NCBI RefSeq assembly: GCF_011742925.1
Contig: NZ_WAEL01000008.1
Coordinates: 1 to 64,000 of the forward strand
DNA from: Fibrivirga algicola
GTDB lineage: Bacteria; Bacteroidota; Bacteroidia; Cytophagales; Spirosomataceae
Reading direction: 5' to 3'
Length of the DNA: 64,000 nucleotides
The notes under the pieces are model-generated. The model ran no database searches. It saw only the letters and a program-made list of their open reading frames with translations, and had not been told where the DNA came from. Positions 19,041 through 27,759 of this stretch are shown one piece after another. How positions within the stretch are numbered: the stretch's first letter is position 1; each line of letters begins with the position of its first letter. Made by a program: the position numbers and the translations under genes.

Positions 19041-20141
19041 ATGAAACCAGATTTAGCCGTAGAGCCGCTCGATTCGTGGATTAAGACCGACGGCAAACCC
19101 CTCATTATTGCAGGGCCTTGCAGTGCAGAAACAGAAGATCAACTCGTAGAAACCGCCCGCCAACTAGCTGCGCTGGGGTCGGTTCACGCGATTCGTGCCG
19201 GTGTGTGGAAACCCCGGACACGGCCAGGTAGCTTTGAAGGTATGGGCGAACCCGCCCTGGCCTGGATTCAGCGGGCGAAAGCCGAGACGGGTCTCCCGTT
19301 TGCTGTTGAAGTAGCTACTCCGCAACATATTGAATTGGCCCTGAAATATGGCGTCGATATTCTTTGGGTAGGTGCCCGCACCACAGTAAACCCGTTCAAC
19401 GTACAGGAAATTGCTGACGCTCTGAAAGGTGTTGATGTACCTGTACTGGTGAAAAACCCGGTTAACCCCGATCTCGCTCTCTGGGTTGGTGCATTCGAGC
19501 GGATCGCCGGCGCAGGTATCACCAAACTCGGTGCTATTCACCGTGGTTTCTCAACGGGCGAAGCCAGCAAATACCGCAACATTCCGATGTGGCAGATGGC
19601 GATCGAACTGCGGACCATGTTCCCGCACCTGCCAATCATTGGCGACCCGAGCCACATGGCCGGTAAGCGGGCGTACCTGAACGAACTGGCCCAGATGGCC
19701 ATGGACCTCAACTATGATGGTCTGATCGTAGAGTCGCACATCGACCCTGATAAAGCGTGGAGCGATGCGGCACAGCAGCTGACGCCAGCCGCGTTTGGCG
19801 AAATGCTGGAGCATCTGCACATCCGCCAGCTCGAATCGAGCGACCGGGAGTTCCAGAGCGCCATGGAGCAGATCCGCGTGAAAATCGACAGCGTTGACCG
19901 TCAATTGGTTGAACACCTGGCCGCTCGTATGTCGCTGGTTGAGAAACTGGCCGAATACAAGCGTGACAATAACGTATCGATGTTCCAGCCCGATCGTTGG
20001 AAAGAAATTCTGGAGTCACGGAAGCAGTTGGGCGCCAAGCTGAACCTGTACCCTGAACTGGTAGAAGAAATATACAAGATCATCCACATGGAGTCGATCC
20101 GGAAGCAGACTGAGGTGATCAACAGCACGCCGGTCGCTTAA
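19041..20141 (+). CDS. Bifunctional 3-deoxy-7-phosphoheptulonate synthase / chorismate mutase type II
   Basis: The 366-residue fusion has an N-terminal DAHP synthase of the KDO8P-synthase-like type (about residues 15-260; PLIIAGPCSAE, IRAGVWKPRTRPGSFEG, ILWVGARTTVNPF, PVLVKNPVNPD, GDPSHMAGKR, LIVESHIDPDKAWSDA) and a C-terminal AroQ chorismate mutase (about 275-355; VKIDSVDRQLVEHLAARM, VEKLAEYKRDN, YKIIHMESI). It catalyses the first step of the shikimate pathway and the branch to prephenate. Fusion to the mutase is thought to let prephenate or aromatic products regulate the synthase. The arrangement is normal for Bacteroidota. It stands alone, with its own promoter and terminator. Confidence 0.95.
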   Translation: MKPDLAVEPLDSWIKTDGKPLIIAGPCSAETEDQLVETARQLAALGSVHAIRAGVWKPRTRPGSFEGMGEPALAWIQRAKAETGLPFAVEVATPQHIELALKYGVDILWVGARTTVNPFNVQEIADALKGVDVPVLVKNPVNPDLALWVGAFERIAGAGITKLGAIHRGFSTGEASKYRNIPMWQMAIELRTMFPHLPIIGDPSHMAGKRAYLNELAQMAMDLNYDGLIVESHIDPDKAWSDAAQQLTPAAFGEMLEHLHIRQLESSDREFQSAMEQIRVKIDSVDRQLVEHLAARMSLVEKLAEYKRDNNVSMFQPDRWKEILESRKQLGAKLNLYPELVEEIYKIIHMESIRKQTEVINSTPVA

Positions 20142-20165
20142 ACGAAACGTAGTAAATACAGCGCC

Positions 20166-20210
20166 GCCGAGTACATAGAGTTGACGTTTTCTTCGCTCTA
20201 TGTACTCGGC
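20166..20210. terminator. 15-bp hairpin between convergent genes
   Basis: GCCGAGTACATAGAG and its exact complement flank a 15-base loop containing TTTT. Partly paired bases (ACAGC/GCTGT) extend the stem. It lies between the convergent DAHP synthase and DUF4249 genes and probably ends transcription from both sides. Confidence 0.7.
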
Positions 20211-20230
20211 AGTGCTGTGTTTTGTACTGC

Positions 20231-21154
20231 TTACCTGATTCGTACCGTGATCGATGACTGGTTGAACGCGCCAAAACAGCCTAGTCCATTCTGAACGTTG
20301 CTTGGGATAAGTACAGGTTCAGCAAACGGATTTTCGCCTGTCTCGGCCTGGCGTTGAGCAGCGTCATGGTACCGATAATAATTTACGTCAACATTGAGCA
20401 GCGTCATGCTATACTGGAGCGCAAGGACCTGTTCCTGCTGGCCGTAGCCATAGCTTACCGGATAGGCAGCAGGCGAAACAAATCGTTGGCCATCTTTACC
20501 CTGATCACTGGCCAGGGCGGCTGTGACATCAAAACGCAGGCTTCCACTCTGTACGATCGTTGTATCGCGTGCTGGTCTGGTAGGACTGGTTGCGTATTGT
20601 GTGCGTATCGTTCTGGAAAATAGTCCCGTTACCCGGTAATAGTTGGCCTGACCACCTGGATCCTGCCAAACCAATTTACTAACTGTGACAAGCTGGCGCT
20701 GCTCGAAAAAGTCCTGATAGGTTGAGTCTATCCGAATTTCGGAGGGTGTCACCGGCATTGGTACCGTGCATTGAGCCGTTACGGCTGGATAGTTCGGGGC
20801 AGTAACCGTAAGAACGTACGTGCGTCCGGCAATGATCGGCAGTTGCTTCGGATCAATACGGTATAAGCTGTTTTTGACATTGTAGGGCAGCCGTATGGTC
20901 GTTGTTCCGTCAGATAAATCAACAAGTGCGTTGCTGATGCTGACGCGATTGTAGTCGGCCTGCTGACCCAATATCGCCCTTGGTGCTTCAACCAAAACGG
21001 CCAGGACAGTGTCCTGCGGAGAAATATAGCTGTGCACAACCAGTTTAGCCGTGGTCGTGGGTACGTTACCAGGGTCTACTTCCTGCACCAGACCGCCGCA
21101 CCCCATCAGGCACAGCAACGCAACCGACAGGGCGATGTAGTATGTAGCTCGCAT
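20231..21154 (-). CDS. DUF4249 lipoprotein (partner of TonB receptor, pair A)
   Basis: The 307-residue protein has a lipobox (ALLCLMGC) and then a beta-rich DUF4249 domain: KLVVHSYISPQDTVLAVLV near the start and ENPFAEPVLIPSNVQNGLGCFGAFN near the end, both recurring in the paralogue at 23726-24676. DUF4249 lipoproteins are regularly encoded just after a TonB-dependent receptor in Bacteroidota and are thought to sit on the outer membrane with it. Here the start ATG overlaps the stop of the upstream receptor by one base (TAATG), so translation is coupled. The ligand is unknown. Confidence 0.88.
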   Translation of the reverse strand: MRATYYIALSVALLCLMGCGGLVQEVDPGNVPTTTAKLVVHSYISPQDTVLAVLVEAPRAILGQQADYNRVSISNALVDLSDGTTTIRLPYNVKNSLYRIDPKQLPIIAGRTYVLTVTAPNYPAVTAQCTVPMPVTPSEIRIDSTYQDFFEQRQLVTVSKLVWQDPGGQANYYRVTGLFSRTIRTQYATSPTRPARDTTIVQSGSLRFDVTAALASDQGKDGQRFVSPAAYPVSYGYGQQEQVLALQYSMTLLNVDVNYYRYHDAAQRQAETGENPFAEPVLIPSNVQNGLGCFGAFNQSSITVRIR

Positions 21155-23622
21155 TAGAATTTGAAGTTATAGCTGACCGATGGCACAATAGGAAATACCG
21201 AGTACCTGTTCAACACAGTACGGGTCGATCCCGGCTGACCGTTCACTCCCGGTTCGTACACGTTATTCAACTGATAGAAAAAGGGATTACGACGGTTATA
21301 GGCGTTGTAGGCGCTAAACTCCCAGGTACGTTCATGCCGTTTCATTTTCTTATGCAACTGAATGCTCACGTCAAATCGATGATAAGGCTCCGCCCGGAAG
21401 CTATTTTTAGGGCCGTAATCCTGGACTGTTCTGTAATAGCCGAATAACTGATTGATTAGTGGCACCTGCCCACTCGAGCTATTGAAAAAATTAGCATTCC
21501 CCTGTTCGTAGGCTGCGTAGGTAGCCTGTGGCATTGTCAGGGACTGGCCGGTTCCGTACACCCACGTACTCGATAAGGTGATGCGTGGACTTAACTCATA
21601 GATTCCTACCAGCGAGAGATCATGGCGGCGGTCGTACCGGGGGAAGAAAGGCTGCCCACCGTTCAGGTCCGCAAATTGCCATTGTGTCCATGACAGGGTA
21701 TACCCTATCCAGCCACTGAACCGACCAACCTTCTTTTGCAACAGCACTTCGGCTCCGTAACTCCAGCCCCTACCCGCTGTCACGTTATCTTCCCAACGTA
21801 CCCGCTCGGCTGAGGTTGGGTCGTCGATCAACAGGAAACTGGCCCCTTCTTTATAGTTGATGATATTGTCCATCCGCTTGTAGTAGCCTTCAACGGTCAG
21901 CGTTAGCCCACGCTCGGTAAAGTCCTTGGCTATACCCACCGCTACTTGCTGCGACTGTTGGGGACGTACCCGGTCGGTAGTGGGCACCCACAAATCGGTG
22001 GGCAGACCAATACCCGTGTTGCTTAGCAGATGAACGTACTGGTTCATGAGCGCATACGATGCTTTTACAGATAAGTCTGGCTTGATGATGTAGGCCGCTG
22101 ACAAACGCGGTTCGGGACGAACGTAGGTGACCTTGTCATTCAGGAAGGTACTAAGCCGCAGACCGCCATTCACCCGCCAGCGGTCGTTGGGCTTCCAGGT
22201 ATCTTCGGCATAAATTCCCGATTCGAGCACATCGATTTTCTCAACGTCAAACCGGTTTTCGTTTATATCAGTATTCTGAAGCACTACGGCACTGGGCGTA
22301 AACCGGTGCGCCGTTGCTTGAATGCCAACCTTCAGCGAATGTTGCGGATTAGGGTAAATATCCAGGTCGTATTTCAGGCCGAAATCACGTATCCCCGACG
22401 TGTAGCGCAGGTTAAATTCGTTCGTACGGTTATCAAACGTTTCTTTTTCGTCAGCCGAAATCGAGAAATCGTAGTTGCTGAAAATAAGCGAAGCGTTGCC
22501 AAATACTTTGTCAGAAAACAGGTGATTCCAGCGCAACGTACCAGTAGCATTGCCCCAGCCAATACCAATCTTCGTGCTCTGCCTGGCAGACGACCGGTCA
22601 TCAGCGTAGAATCGATCACGGCCAAAATACCCACTCAGATACAACTTATCTTTTAAACCCAACTCGGTATTGACCTTCGCGTTGAAGTCGTAGAAATAAT
22701 AGCCTGCACTGGTCTTTCCGTCGCTCTCGGCGGCAATCAGCGGAGCGGCCAATACATCCAGGTAGGTACGTCGGCCCGACACCAGAAAGGACGTAGACCC
22801 CGGCCCGGTTTTCTTTTTGGTCAACGGCCCTTCCAGCGTCAGACGGCTGGCAATTAGACCCAGTCCTCCCTCGCCGTGGAGCTTCTCCTTGTTGCCGTCT
22901 TTCATATTCAGATCAATCACCGACGACAGCCGTCCCCCGAAGCGGGCGGGGAAGCCCCCTTTGGTCAGCTCCACACTCTTGAGGGCATCCCCGTTGAAGA
23001 CCGAGAAAAAACCAAACAGATGGCTGGCGTTGTAGACCACCGCGTCGTCGAGCACGATCAGGTTCTGATCCGGACCGCCGCCCCGCACATACAGCCCGCT
23101 CTGGCCCTCCGAGCCCTTCTGCACCCCCGGCATGAGTTGCAGCACTTTGAGCACGTCTTTCTCCCCCAACAGGGCCGGAATCTTTTTGATCTGGGCGATG
23201 GGCAGGTCGATCTGGCTCATCTGGGGGCTGTCGCTGACACGGTCCTGCTGCCGCTTCTCGCTCACCACCACCTCGTTGAGCAGTCGGCCGGATGTCAGCA
23301 ACACATTGAGAGTTTGACTTTTCTGCGCGCCCAGTGTTAATCGCTGCGTGTCATAGCCCACAATCGAATAGGTGAGCTGGAGGCTATCCTGCGCCGGGAT
23401 CGTCAACGAATAAAATCCGTAGGTGTTGGTCGTGGTTCCAGACCATGACCTGCCGGTTGCTGCGCCTGTTCGGTATACGTTGACGCCAATCAGCGCTTCC
23501 TGAGAGCCAGCCTCACGAACGTACCCACTAATGGTAACAGTCGAAGCAGATGATTTAGGCTGGCTATAAGCCACGTGGAGGTTTAGCCAGCTGAGTAATG
23601 CAGCCAGTACAAGGTTTTTCAT
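21154..23622 (-). CDS. TonB-dependent outer-membrane receptor, pair A
   Basis: The 822-residue protein has a signal peptide (LVLAALLSWLNLHVAYSQ), a carboxypeptidase-regulatory-like domain (TVTISGYVREAGSQEALIGVNVY), a plug domain (LPIAQIKKIPALLGEKDVL and GGGPDQNLIVLDDAVVY) and a large beta barrel ending FPIVPSVSYNFKF. It imports a substrate across the outer membrane using TonB energy, together with the DUF4249 lipoprotein encoded next. It lacks the SusC/RagA features of polysaccharide systems. A 362-bp tract in the plug (22919-23280) is nearly identical to its paralogue at 24702-27143, although flanks have diverged. Confidence 0.92.
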   Translation of the reverse strand: MKNLVLAALLSWLNLHVAYSQPKSSASTVTISGYVREAGSQEALIGVNVYRTGAATGRSWSGTTTNTYGFYSLTIPAQDSLQLTYSIVGYDTQRLTLGAQKSQTLNVLLTSGRLLNEVVVSEKRQQDRVSDSPQMSQIDLPIAQIKKIPALLGEKDVLKVLQLMPGVQKGSEGQSGLYVRGGGPDQNLIVLDDAVVYNASHLFGFFSVFNGDALKSVELTKGGFPARFGGRLSSVIDLNMKDGNKEKLHGEGGLGLIASRLTLEGPLTKKKTGPGSTSFLVSGRRTYLDVLAAPLIAAESDGKTSAGYYFYDFNAKVNTELGLKDKLYLSGYFGRDRFYADDRSSARQSTKIGIGWGNATGTLRWNHLFSDKVFGNASLIFSNYDFSISADEKETFDNRTNEFNLRYTSGIRDFGLKYDLDIYPNPQHSLKVGIQATAHRFTPSAVVLQNTDINENRFDVEKIDVLESGIYAEDTWKPNDRWRVNGGLRLSTFLNDKVTYVRPEPRLSAAYIIKPDLSVKASYALMNQYVHLLSNTGIGLPTDLWVPTTDRVRPQQSQQVAVGIAKDFTERGLTLTVEGYYKRMDNIINYKEGASFLLIDDPTSAERVRWEDNVTAGRGWSYGAEVLLQKKVGRFSGWIGYTLSWTQWQFADLNGGQPFFPRYDRRHDLSLVGIYELSPRITLSSTWVYGTGQSLTMPQATYAAYEQGNANFFNSSSGQVPLINQLFGYYRTVQDYGPKNSFRAEPYHRFDVSIQLHKKMKRHERTWEFSAYNAYNRRNPFFYQLNNVYEPGVNGQPGSTRTVLNRYSVFPIVPSVSYNFKF
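22919..23280 (-). repeat. Near-identical tract shared with the tandem receptor (copy A)
   Basis: By eye, this stretch aligns to 26464-26825 with 6 mismatches and no gaps. It encodes about 120 plug-domain residues, identical between the receptors but for one Ile/Leu. Sequence on either side drops abruptly in identity, which suggests recent gene conversion. Confidence 0.8.
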
Positions 23623-23725
23623 AGACGTTTTTTAGGCAGGAGCCGCTTCTAACCTCGGGGGTTGGAAGCGTGCTCATCAATCTACAAAAGTAGATCCTGG
23701 CCCACTCGCCTGCCTATTCTGCCCG

Positions 23726-24676
23726 TCAACGAATTGGAATTACTTTTTCAGTGCGGTTGTAAGCAGCAAAACAGCCTAGCCCCCCCTGTATGTTGGTGGG
23801 GATCAACACCGGCTCGGCGAAGGGATTGTTGCGGTTCTCGCGTTGGCGAATAATAGCATCTTTATATCGGTAGTACAGCGGTTCGGCACTAAGCAACTGC
23901 GCAATGACACGCGCGCCGGGCAATACCCTTCCCAGTGTAGTTCGTTTTAAAGCCGCTTCCGGATTGATCGTGTTCGCATTGACTTCCACCACCCCTACTT
24001 CGGCCGACAATGAGGTCAGTACGCTTCCGTCCTGCCGATCGTCGGTCACCAAATTTCCTGTCCTGTTTTCGCGTGGGAACACCAGCATGCGAAGCGCAAC
24101 AGCCCGGTCAGCGGGCTGATTATTGACAGGGTAATCACTACCCCAGAAAAAATAGGCGGCGTATTCGTAGTAATTGGCTTCGGCAACAGGATCATGCCAG
24201 TCGAAGCGGATCGAATAAACCTTCTGCAGCCGATTCGACAGTGGCACGATGGTGGAATCGAGCACACCCTGGTTGATGGCTACCGGTTTCGGAACTGTAG
24301 CACTGGCCGTTACCTGTTTACCGTCGGGCGTACTGGCGGTCAGGCTGTATGTTTTCCCGGTCAGGATTGGCAGCAAGCTAGCCTTTGCCTGGTACCACTC
24401 TTTAGCCGGCACGTAGCGCAACACCACTACCCGGTTACCGTCGGTAAGCGACACCGTTGCGTTGGCTACATTATAGGGCAGTGCATCGGTCTGCTCACCC
24501 AATACGGGCTTCGAGCGTGACACTTTTACCGTTAACACCGTGTCCTGAGGCGATATATAGCTGTTTATCACCAGCTTTTCGCCTTCGGTCGATAACAACG
24601 AGGGGCTTACTTCATTACGCAAACTTCCGCAGGCAGCGAGCACGAAAAAAAGTAAGCTACAGAGCAATGCTTTCAT
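23726..24676 (-). CDS. DUF4249 lipoprotein (partner of TonB receptor, pair B)
   Basis: Starting at ATG 24676 the protein has 316 residues with a lipobox (LLFFVLAACGS). A frame open further upstream runs into the receptor gene and is not a likely start. It carries the same landmarks as the pair A lipoprotein: KLVINSYISPQDTVLTVKV and NPFAEPVLIPTNIQGGLGCFAAYN. The gap to the upstream receptor stop is 25 bases. It is therefore the outer-membrane-attached partner of receptor B, with unknown ligand. Divergence from pair A is much greater than that of the plug tract of the receptors, so the two systems may bind related but different ligands. Confidence 0.88.
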   Translation of the reverse strand: MKALLCSLLFFVLAACGSLRNEVSPSLLSTEGEKLVINSYISPQDTVLTVKVSRSKPVLGEQTDALPYNVANATVSLTDGNRVVVLRYVPAKEWYQAKASLLPILTGKTYSLTASTPDGKQVTASATVPKPVAINQGVLDSTIVPLSNRLQKVYSIRFDWHDPVAEANYYEYAAYFFWGSDYPVNNQPADRAVALRMLVFPRENRTGNLVTDDRQDGSVLTSLSAEVGVVEVNANTINPEAALKRTTLGRVLPGARVIAQLLSAEPLYYRYKDAIIRQRENRNNPFAEPVLIPTNIQGGLGCFAAYNRTEKVIPIR

Positions 24677-24701
24677 AATTGACAGGCAGGCATAGCCCGT
24701 T

Positions 24702-27143
24702 TTAAAACTTGTAGGCGTAACTAATCGCCGGAACGATGGGAAATACCGAATACTTGTACAATACAGTAATATCTGGTTGGCCAGTTGCCTGCCGTTTGCT
24801 TTCGATGTTGTAGAAGAAAGGGTTACGGCGATTGTAAGCATTGTAGGCGCTAAACTCCCAGGTGCTCTCATGCGTCCGGCGTTTCCGGTGAAACTGAACG
24901 CCCAGATCAAGGCGGTGGTACGGTTCTGCACGGAAGGTATTTTTATCCTGGCCAAAATCACGTACCCCTACGCCACCATCAAACACTGCCGGGGTTACAC
25001 CGGTAATTAGTCCGCTTGCGTCTTTCGGATAATCGAGGCTATTGCTTAGCCCATATGACCGGTAACGAGCGTTGGGAACGGTCAGCGCCTGACCAGTACC
25101 ATAGACCCAGGTAGCCGAAAGGGTAATGTGCGGGGTAAGATCGTACATACCAACCAGTGAGATATCGTGGCGGCGGTCGTAGCGGGGAAAGAATGCGCGG
25201 CCACCGTTGAGCTCGGCAAACTGCCATTGTGTCCAGGAGAGCGTATAGCCTATCCAGCCGCTAAACCGGCCTTCTTTTTTGTGTAGCAGCACCTCGGCTC
25301 CGTAGCTCCAGCCACGGCCCGCCGTTACGTTATCTTCCCAACGCACCCGATTGGCCGAAGTCGGATCATCGACGAGCAGGAAACTCGCGCCTTCTTTATA
25401 GTTGATGATATTGTCCATCCGCTTGTAGTAGCCTTCAACGGTCAGCGCCAGACCACGGGTAAACCCATTCCCTTTAGAAAAATCTTTGGCTACTCCCATG
25501 GCCCACTGTTGCGATTGCTGGGGACGTACCCGGTCGGTGGTGGGCACCCATAAGTCGGTGGGCAGGCCGATGCCCGTGTTACTCAGCAGATGAACATACT
25601 GGTTCATGAGCGCATAGGAGGCTTTCAAGGACAAATCGGGCTTAACGATGTAGGCCACCGACAACCGGGGTTCGGGGCGAATGTACCTGACGCCAGCTCC
25701 CGTAAAGGCACTAATCCGCAGGCCGCCATTTAGTCGCCAATGGTCAGACGGCCGCCAGGTATCTTCGGCATAAATCCCCGATTCGAGCACGTCGATCTCA
25801 TCTACTTCACGGCGAATCCCCGACAAACTATTGTTCTGCAACACGATGGCCGACGGGGTGAATCGGTGGGCCGTGGCCTGAATGCCAAATCGCAGGGCGT
25901 GATTGGGCGCCGGATAGAAATCGAGGTCATGCTTTATCGAAAAATCGCGGATGCCCGACGTGTAATCCAGCACAAATCGATTTCTGGAGTCGATCAATTG
26001 ATTGGCGTCGATGGCGAATTTGTAGTCACTGAAAATCAGGGAGGTGTTGGCAAACAGTTTCTGGTTGAACTGGTGATTCCAGCGGAGCGTGCCGGTAGCA
26101 TTGCCCCAACCCATGCCAACTCCAGTGTTATCGACTGTCTCGGAAGCGTAAAATCGATCGCGTCCGAAATACCCACTCAGGTAAACCCGATCGCGCGGGC
26201 CGAGGTCGTAATTGGCTTTGGCGTTGAGGTCGTAGAAATAGTAACCTGCCGATGTTTCACCGTTGGTTTGTGCCCGCACAATCGGCGCTGAAATGGCATC
26301 CAGGTACGTTCGTCGACCAGAGATAACAAACGAGCCGGAGCGCTGACCCGGTCGCTTCCCTTTGGTCAATGGCCCTTCGAGCATGATCCGGCTGGCAATG
26401 AGTCCCAACCCTATTTCGCCATGCAGCTTGTCGCGGGCACCATCTTTCATGGTCAGGTCGAGTACCGACGACAGCCGGCCCCCGAAGCGGGCGGGGAAGC
26501 CCCCTTTGGTCAGCTCCACACTCTTGAGGGCATCCCCGTTGAAGACCGAGAAAAAACCAAACAGATGGCTGGCGTTGTAGACCACCGCGTCGTCGAGCAC
26601 GATCAGGTTCTGATCCGGACCACCGCCCCGCACATACAGCCCGCTCTGGCCCTCCGAGCCCTTCTGCACCCCCGGCATGAGTTGCAGCACTTTGAGCACG
26701 TCTTTCTCCCCCAACAGGGCCGGAATCTTCTTAATCTGGGCGATAGGCAAGTCGATCTGGCTCATCTGGGGGCTGTCGCTGACACGGTCCTGCTGCCGCT
26801 TCTCGCTCACCACCACCTCGTTGAGCAATTCGCCCGCCGCCAGTTCGACGTTCAGTACCTGATTTTGATGCAGGGCAAGAACACGTACCTGCGATTCGTA
26901 GCCGATGAGCGAAAAGGTCAGCCTGACCGAATCGGCTTCGGGCAACGTGATGGAGTAAAAGCCAAACGTGTTGGTTTGAGTACCCACCGGCCGGCCATTC
27001 AACCGAATGGAGGCTCCCAACAGGGCTTCACGACTCCCGACTTCATGCACGTATCCACTAACGGTATAGCGGACAGGCACTTGTGCTACGAGACAAAAAC
27101 AGGAAACGAAGAAGAAAAGGCAGGTTAGTAATGAAGCGCGCAT
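24702..27143 (-). CDS. TonB-dependent outer-membrane receptor, pair B
   Basis: The 813-residue paralogue of the protein at 21154-23622 has the same domain order: signal peptide (LLTCLFFFVSCFCLVAQ), carboxypeptidase-like domain (VSGYVHEVGSREALLGASIR), plug, and barrel ending FPIVPAISYAYKF. It is the first gene of a four-gene minus-strand unit (receptor B, DUF4249 B, receptor A, DUF4249 A) that most likely arose by tandem duplication of a pair. The barrel has long shared segments with receptor A, such as YYKRMDNIINYKEGASFLL, but extracellular loops differ. A divergent 204-base gap precedes it and presumably carries its promoter. Confidence 0.92.
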   Translation of the reverse strand: MRASLLTCLFFFVSCFCLVAQVPVRYTVSGYVHEVGSREALLGASIRLNGRPVGTQTNTFGFYSITLPEADSVRLTFSLIGYESQVRVLALHQNQVLNVELAAGELLNEVVVSEKRQQDRVSDSPQMSQIDLPIAQIKKIPALLGEKDVLKVLQLMPGVQKGSEGQSGLYVRGGGPDQNLIVLDDAVVYNASHLFGFFSVFNGDALKSVELTKGGFPARFGGRLSSVLDLTMKDGARDKLHGEIGLGLIASRIMLEGPLTKGKRPGQRSGSFVISGRRTYLDAISAPIVRAQTNGETSAGYYFYDLNAKANYDLGPRDRVYLSGYFGRDRFYASETVDNTGVGMGWGNATGTLRWNHQFNQKLFANTSLIFSDYKFAIDANQLIDSRNRFVLDYTSGIRDFSIKHDLDFYPAPNHALRFGIQATAHRFTPSAIVLQNNSLSGIRREVDEIDVLESGIYAEDTWRPSDHWRLNGGLRISAFTGAGVRYIRPEPRLSVAYIVKPDLSLKASYALMNQYVHLLSNTGIGLPTDLWVPTTDRVRPQQSQQWAMGVAKDFSKGNGFTRGLALTVEGYYKRMDNIINYKEGASFLLVDDPTSANRVRWEDNVTAGRGWSYGAEVLLHKKEGRFSGWIGYTLSWTQWQFAELNGGRAFFPRYDRRHDISLVGMYDLTPHITLSATWVYGTGQALTVPNARYRSYGLSNSLDYPKDASGLITGVTPAVFDGGVGVRDFGQDKNTFRAEPYHRLDLGVQFHRKRRTHESTWEFSAYNAYNRRNPFFYNIESKRQATGQPDITVLYKYSVFPIVPAISYAYKF
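26464..26825 (-). repeat. Near-identical tract shared with the tandem receptor (copy B)
   Basis: Counterpart of 22919-23280. The tract runs from the plug start (LLNEVVVSEKRQQD) to the GGRLSSV segment. Differences include TTTTTGAT/TTCTTAAT and single G/A changes, all silent as far as I can read them. Confidence 0.8.
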
Positions 27144-27347
27144 CAGATTGATTTAACACTGCAAACCTACTGAAAATGTCCAGCATACCCATCGAACCGG
27201 GGGTGTGGTCATGGGGCTATCTGTGGGCTCCAAGCCAAAAACTAACCGTTAAATTAGTCAGTTATCCGTTAACACAACGACGTACTCGGGATGCATGAAC
27301 AGCAGCGAATTTTGATCGTACAGTTGATCTAAAACTCGCGTTGACCC

Positions 27348-27650
27348 ATGACAATCCGCACTCTATCCCTCTCGCTGTTCGTCGGCGTTCTATTGCTCGT
27401 CAGTTGCAAAAAAAGCAGTGATCCCGTTTCTCCAGGCGACTGCAATAACGCCACAGCAATGGCTGATAAATTCACCGCTGCCGCCAATGCGTTTGCAGCT
27501 GACCCTACCAACAAAACGAAATGCAACGCCTACGTAGATGCCTACAAAGCCTACGCCGATGCGGCCCTGGCCTGCTCGTCGCTCTACACACAGGCCCAGC
27601 GCGACGACATTCAGGCCAGCTATAACCAGGCAAAAGATTCGTGCAAATAA
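27348..27650 (+). CDS. Small cysteine-containing lipoprotein, unknown function
   Basis: The 100-residue protein has a good lipobox (LLLVSC, Cys20) followed by KKSSDP and an Ala-rich helical domain. Four more cysteines at residues 32, 59, 76 and 99 are spaced like two disulfides tying a small helical bundle. I do not recognise the family. It is transcribed away from the TonB receptor unit, with 204 bases between, and might be its accessory protein, but nothing in the sequence proves this. The coding frame is supported by the signal, the regular cysteine spacing and the codon pattern. Confidence 0.75.
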   Translation: MTIRTLSLSLFVGVLLLVSCKKSSDPVSPGDCNNATAMADKFTAAANAFAADPTNKTKCNAYVDAYKAYADAALACSSLYTQAQRDDIQASYNQAKDSCK

Positions 27651-27759
27651 ACGTAACTGGCTGATGAACAGCCATCACTTCCACTTTTGAACGACTCCAT
27701 GACAGTTGTTGGGCGAGCCAGCCGGCAACAGCTATCATTGGTGGCCTGTGCCTAATCAA

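Noticed and set aside
22876-23340. Plus-strand frame opposite the receptor plug, repeated at 26421-27128
   Set aside because: Conserved only because the receptor tracts on the other strand are near identical; not an independent gene.
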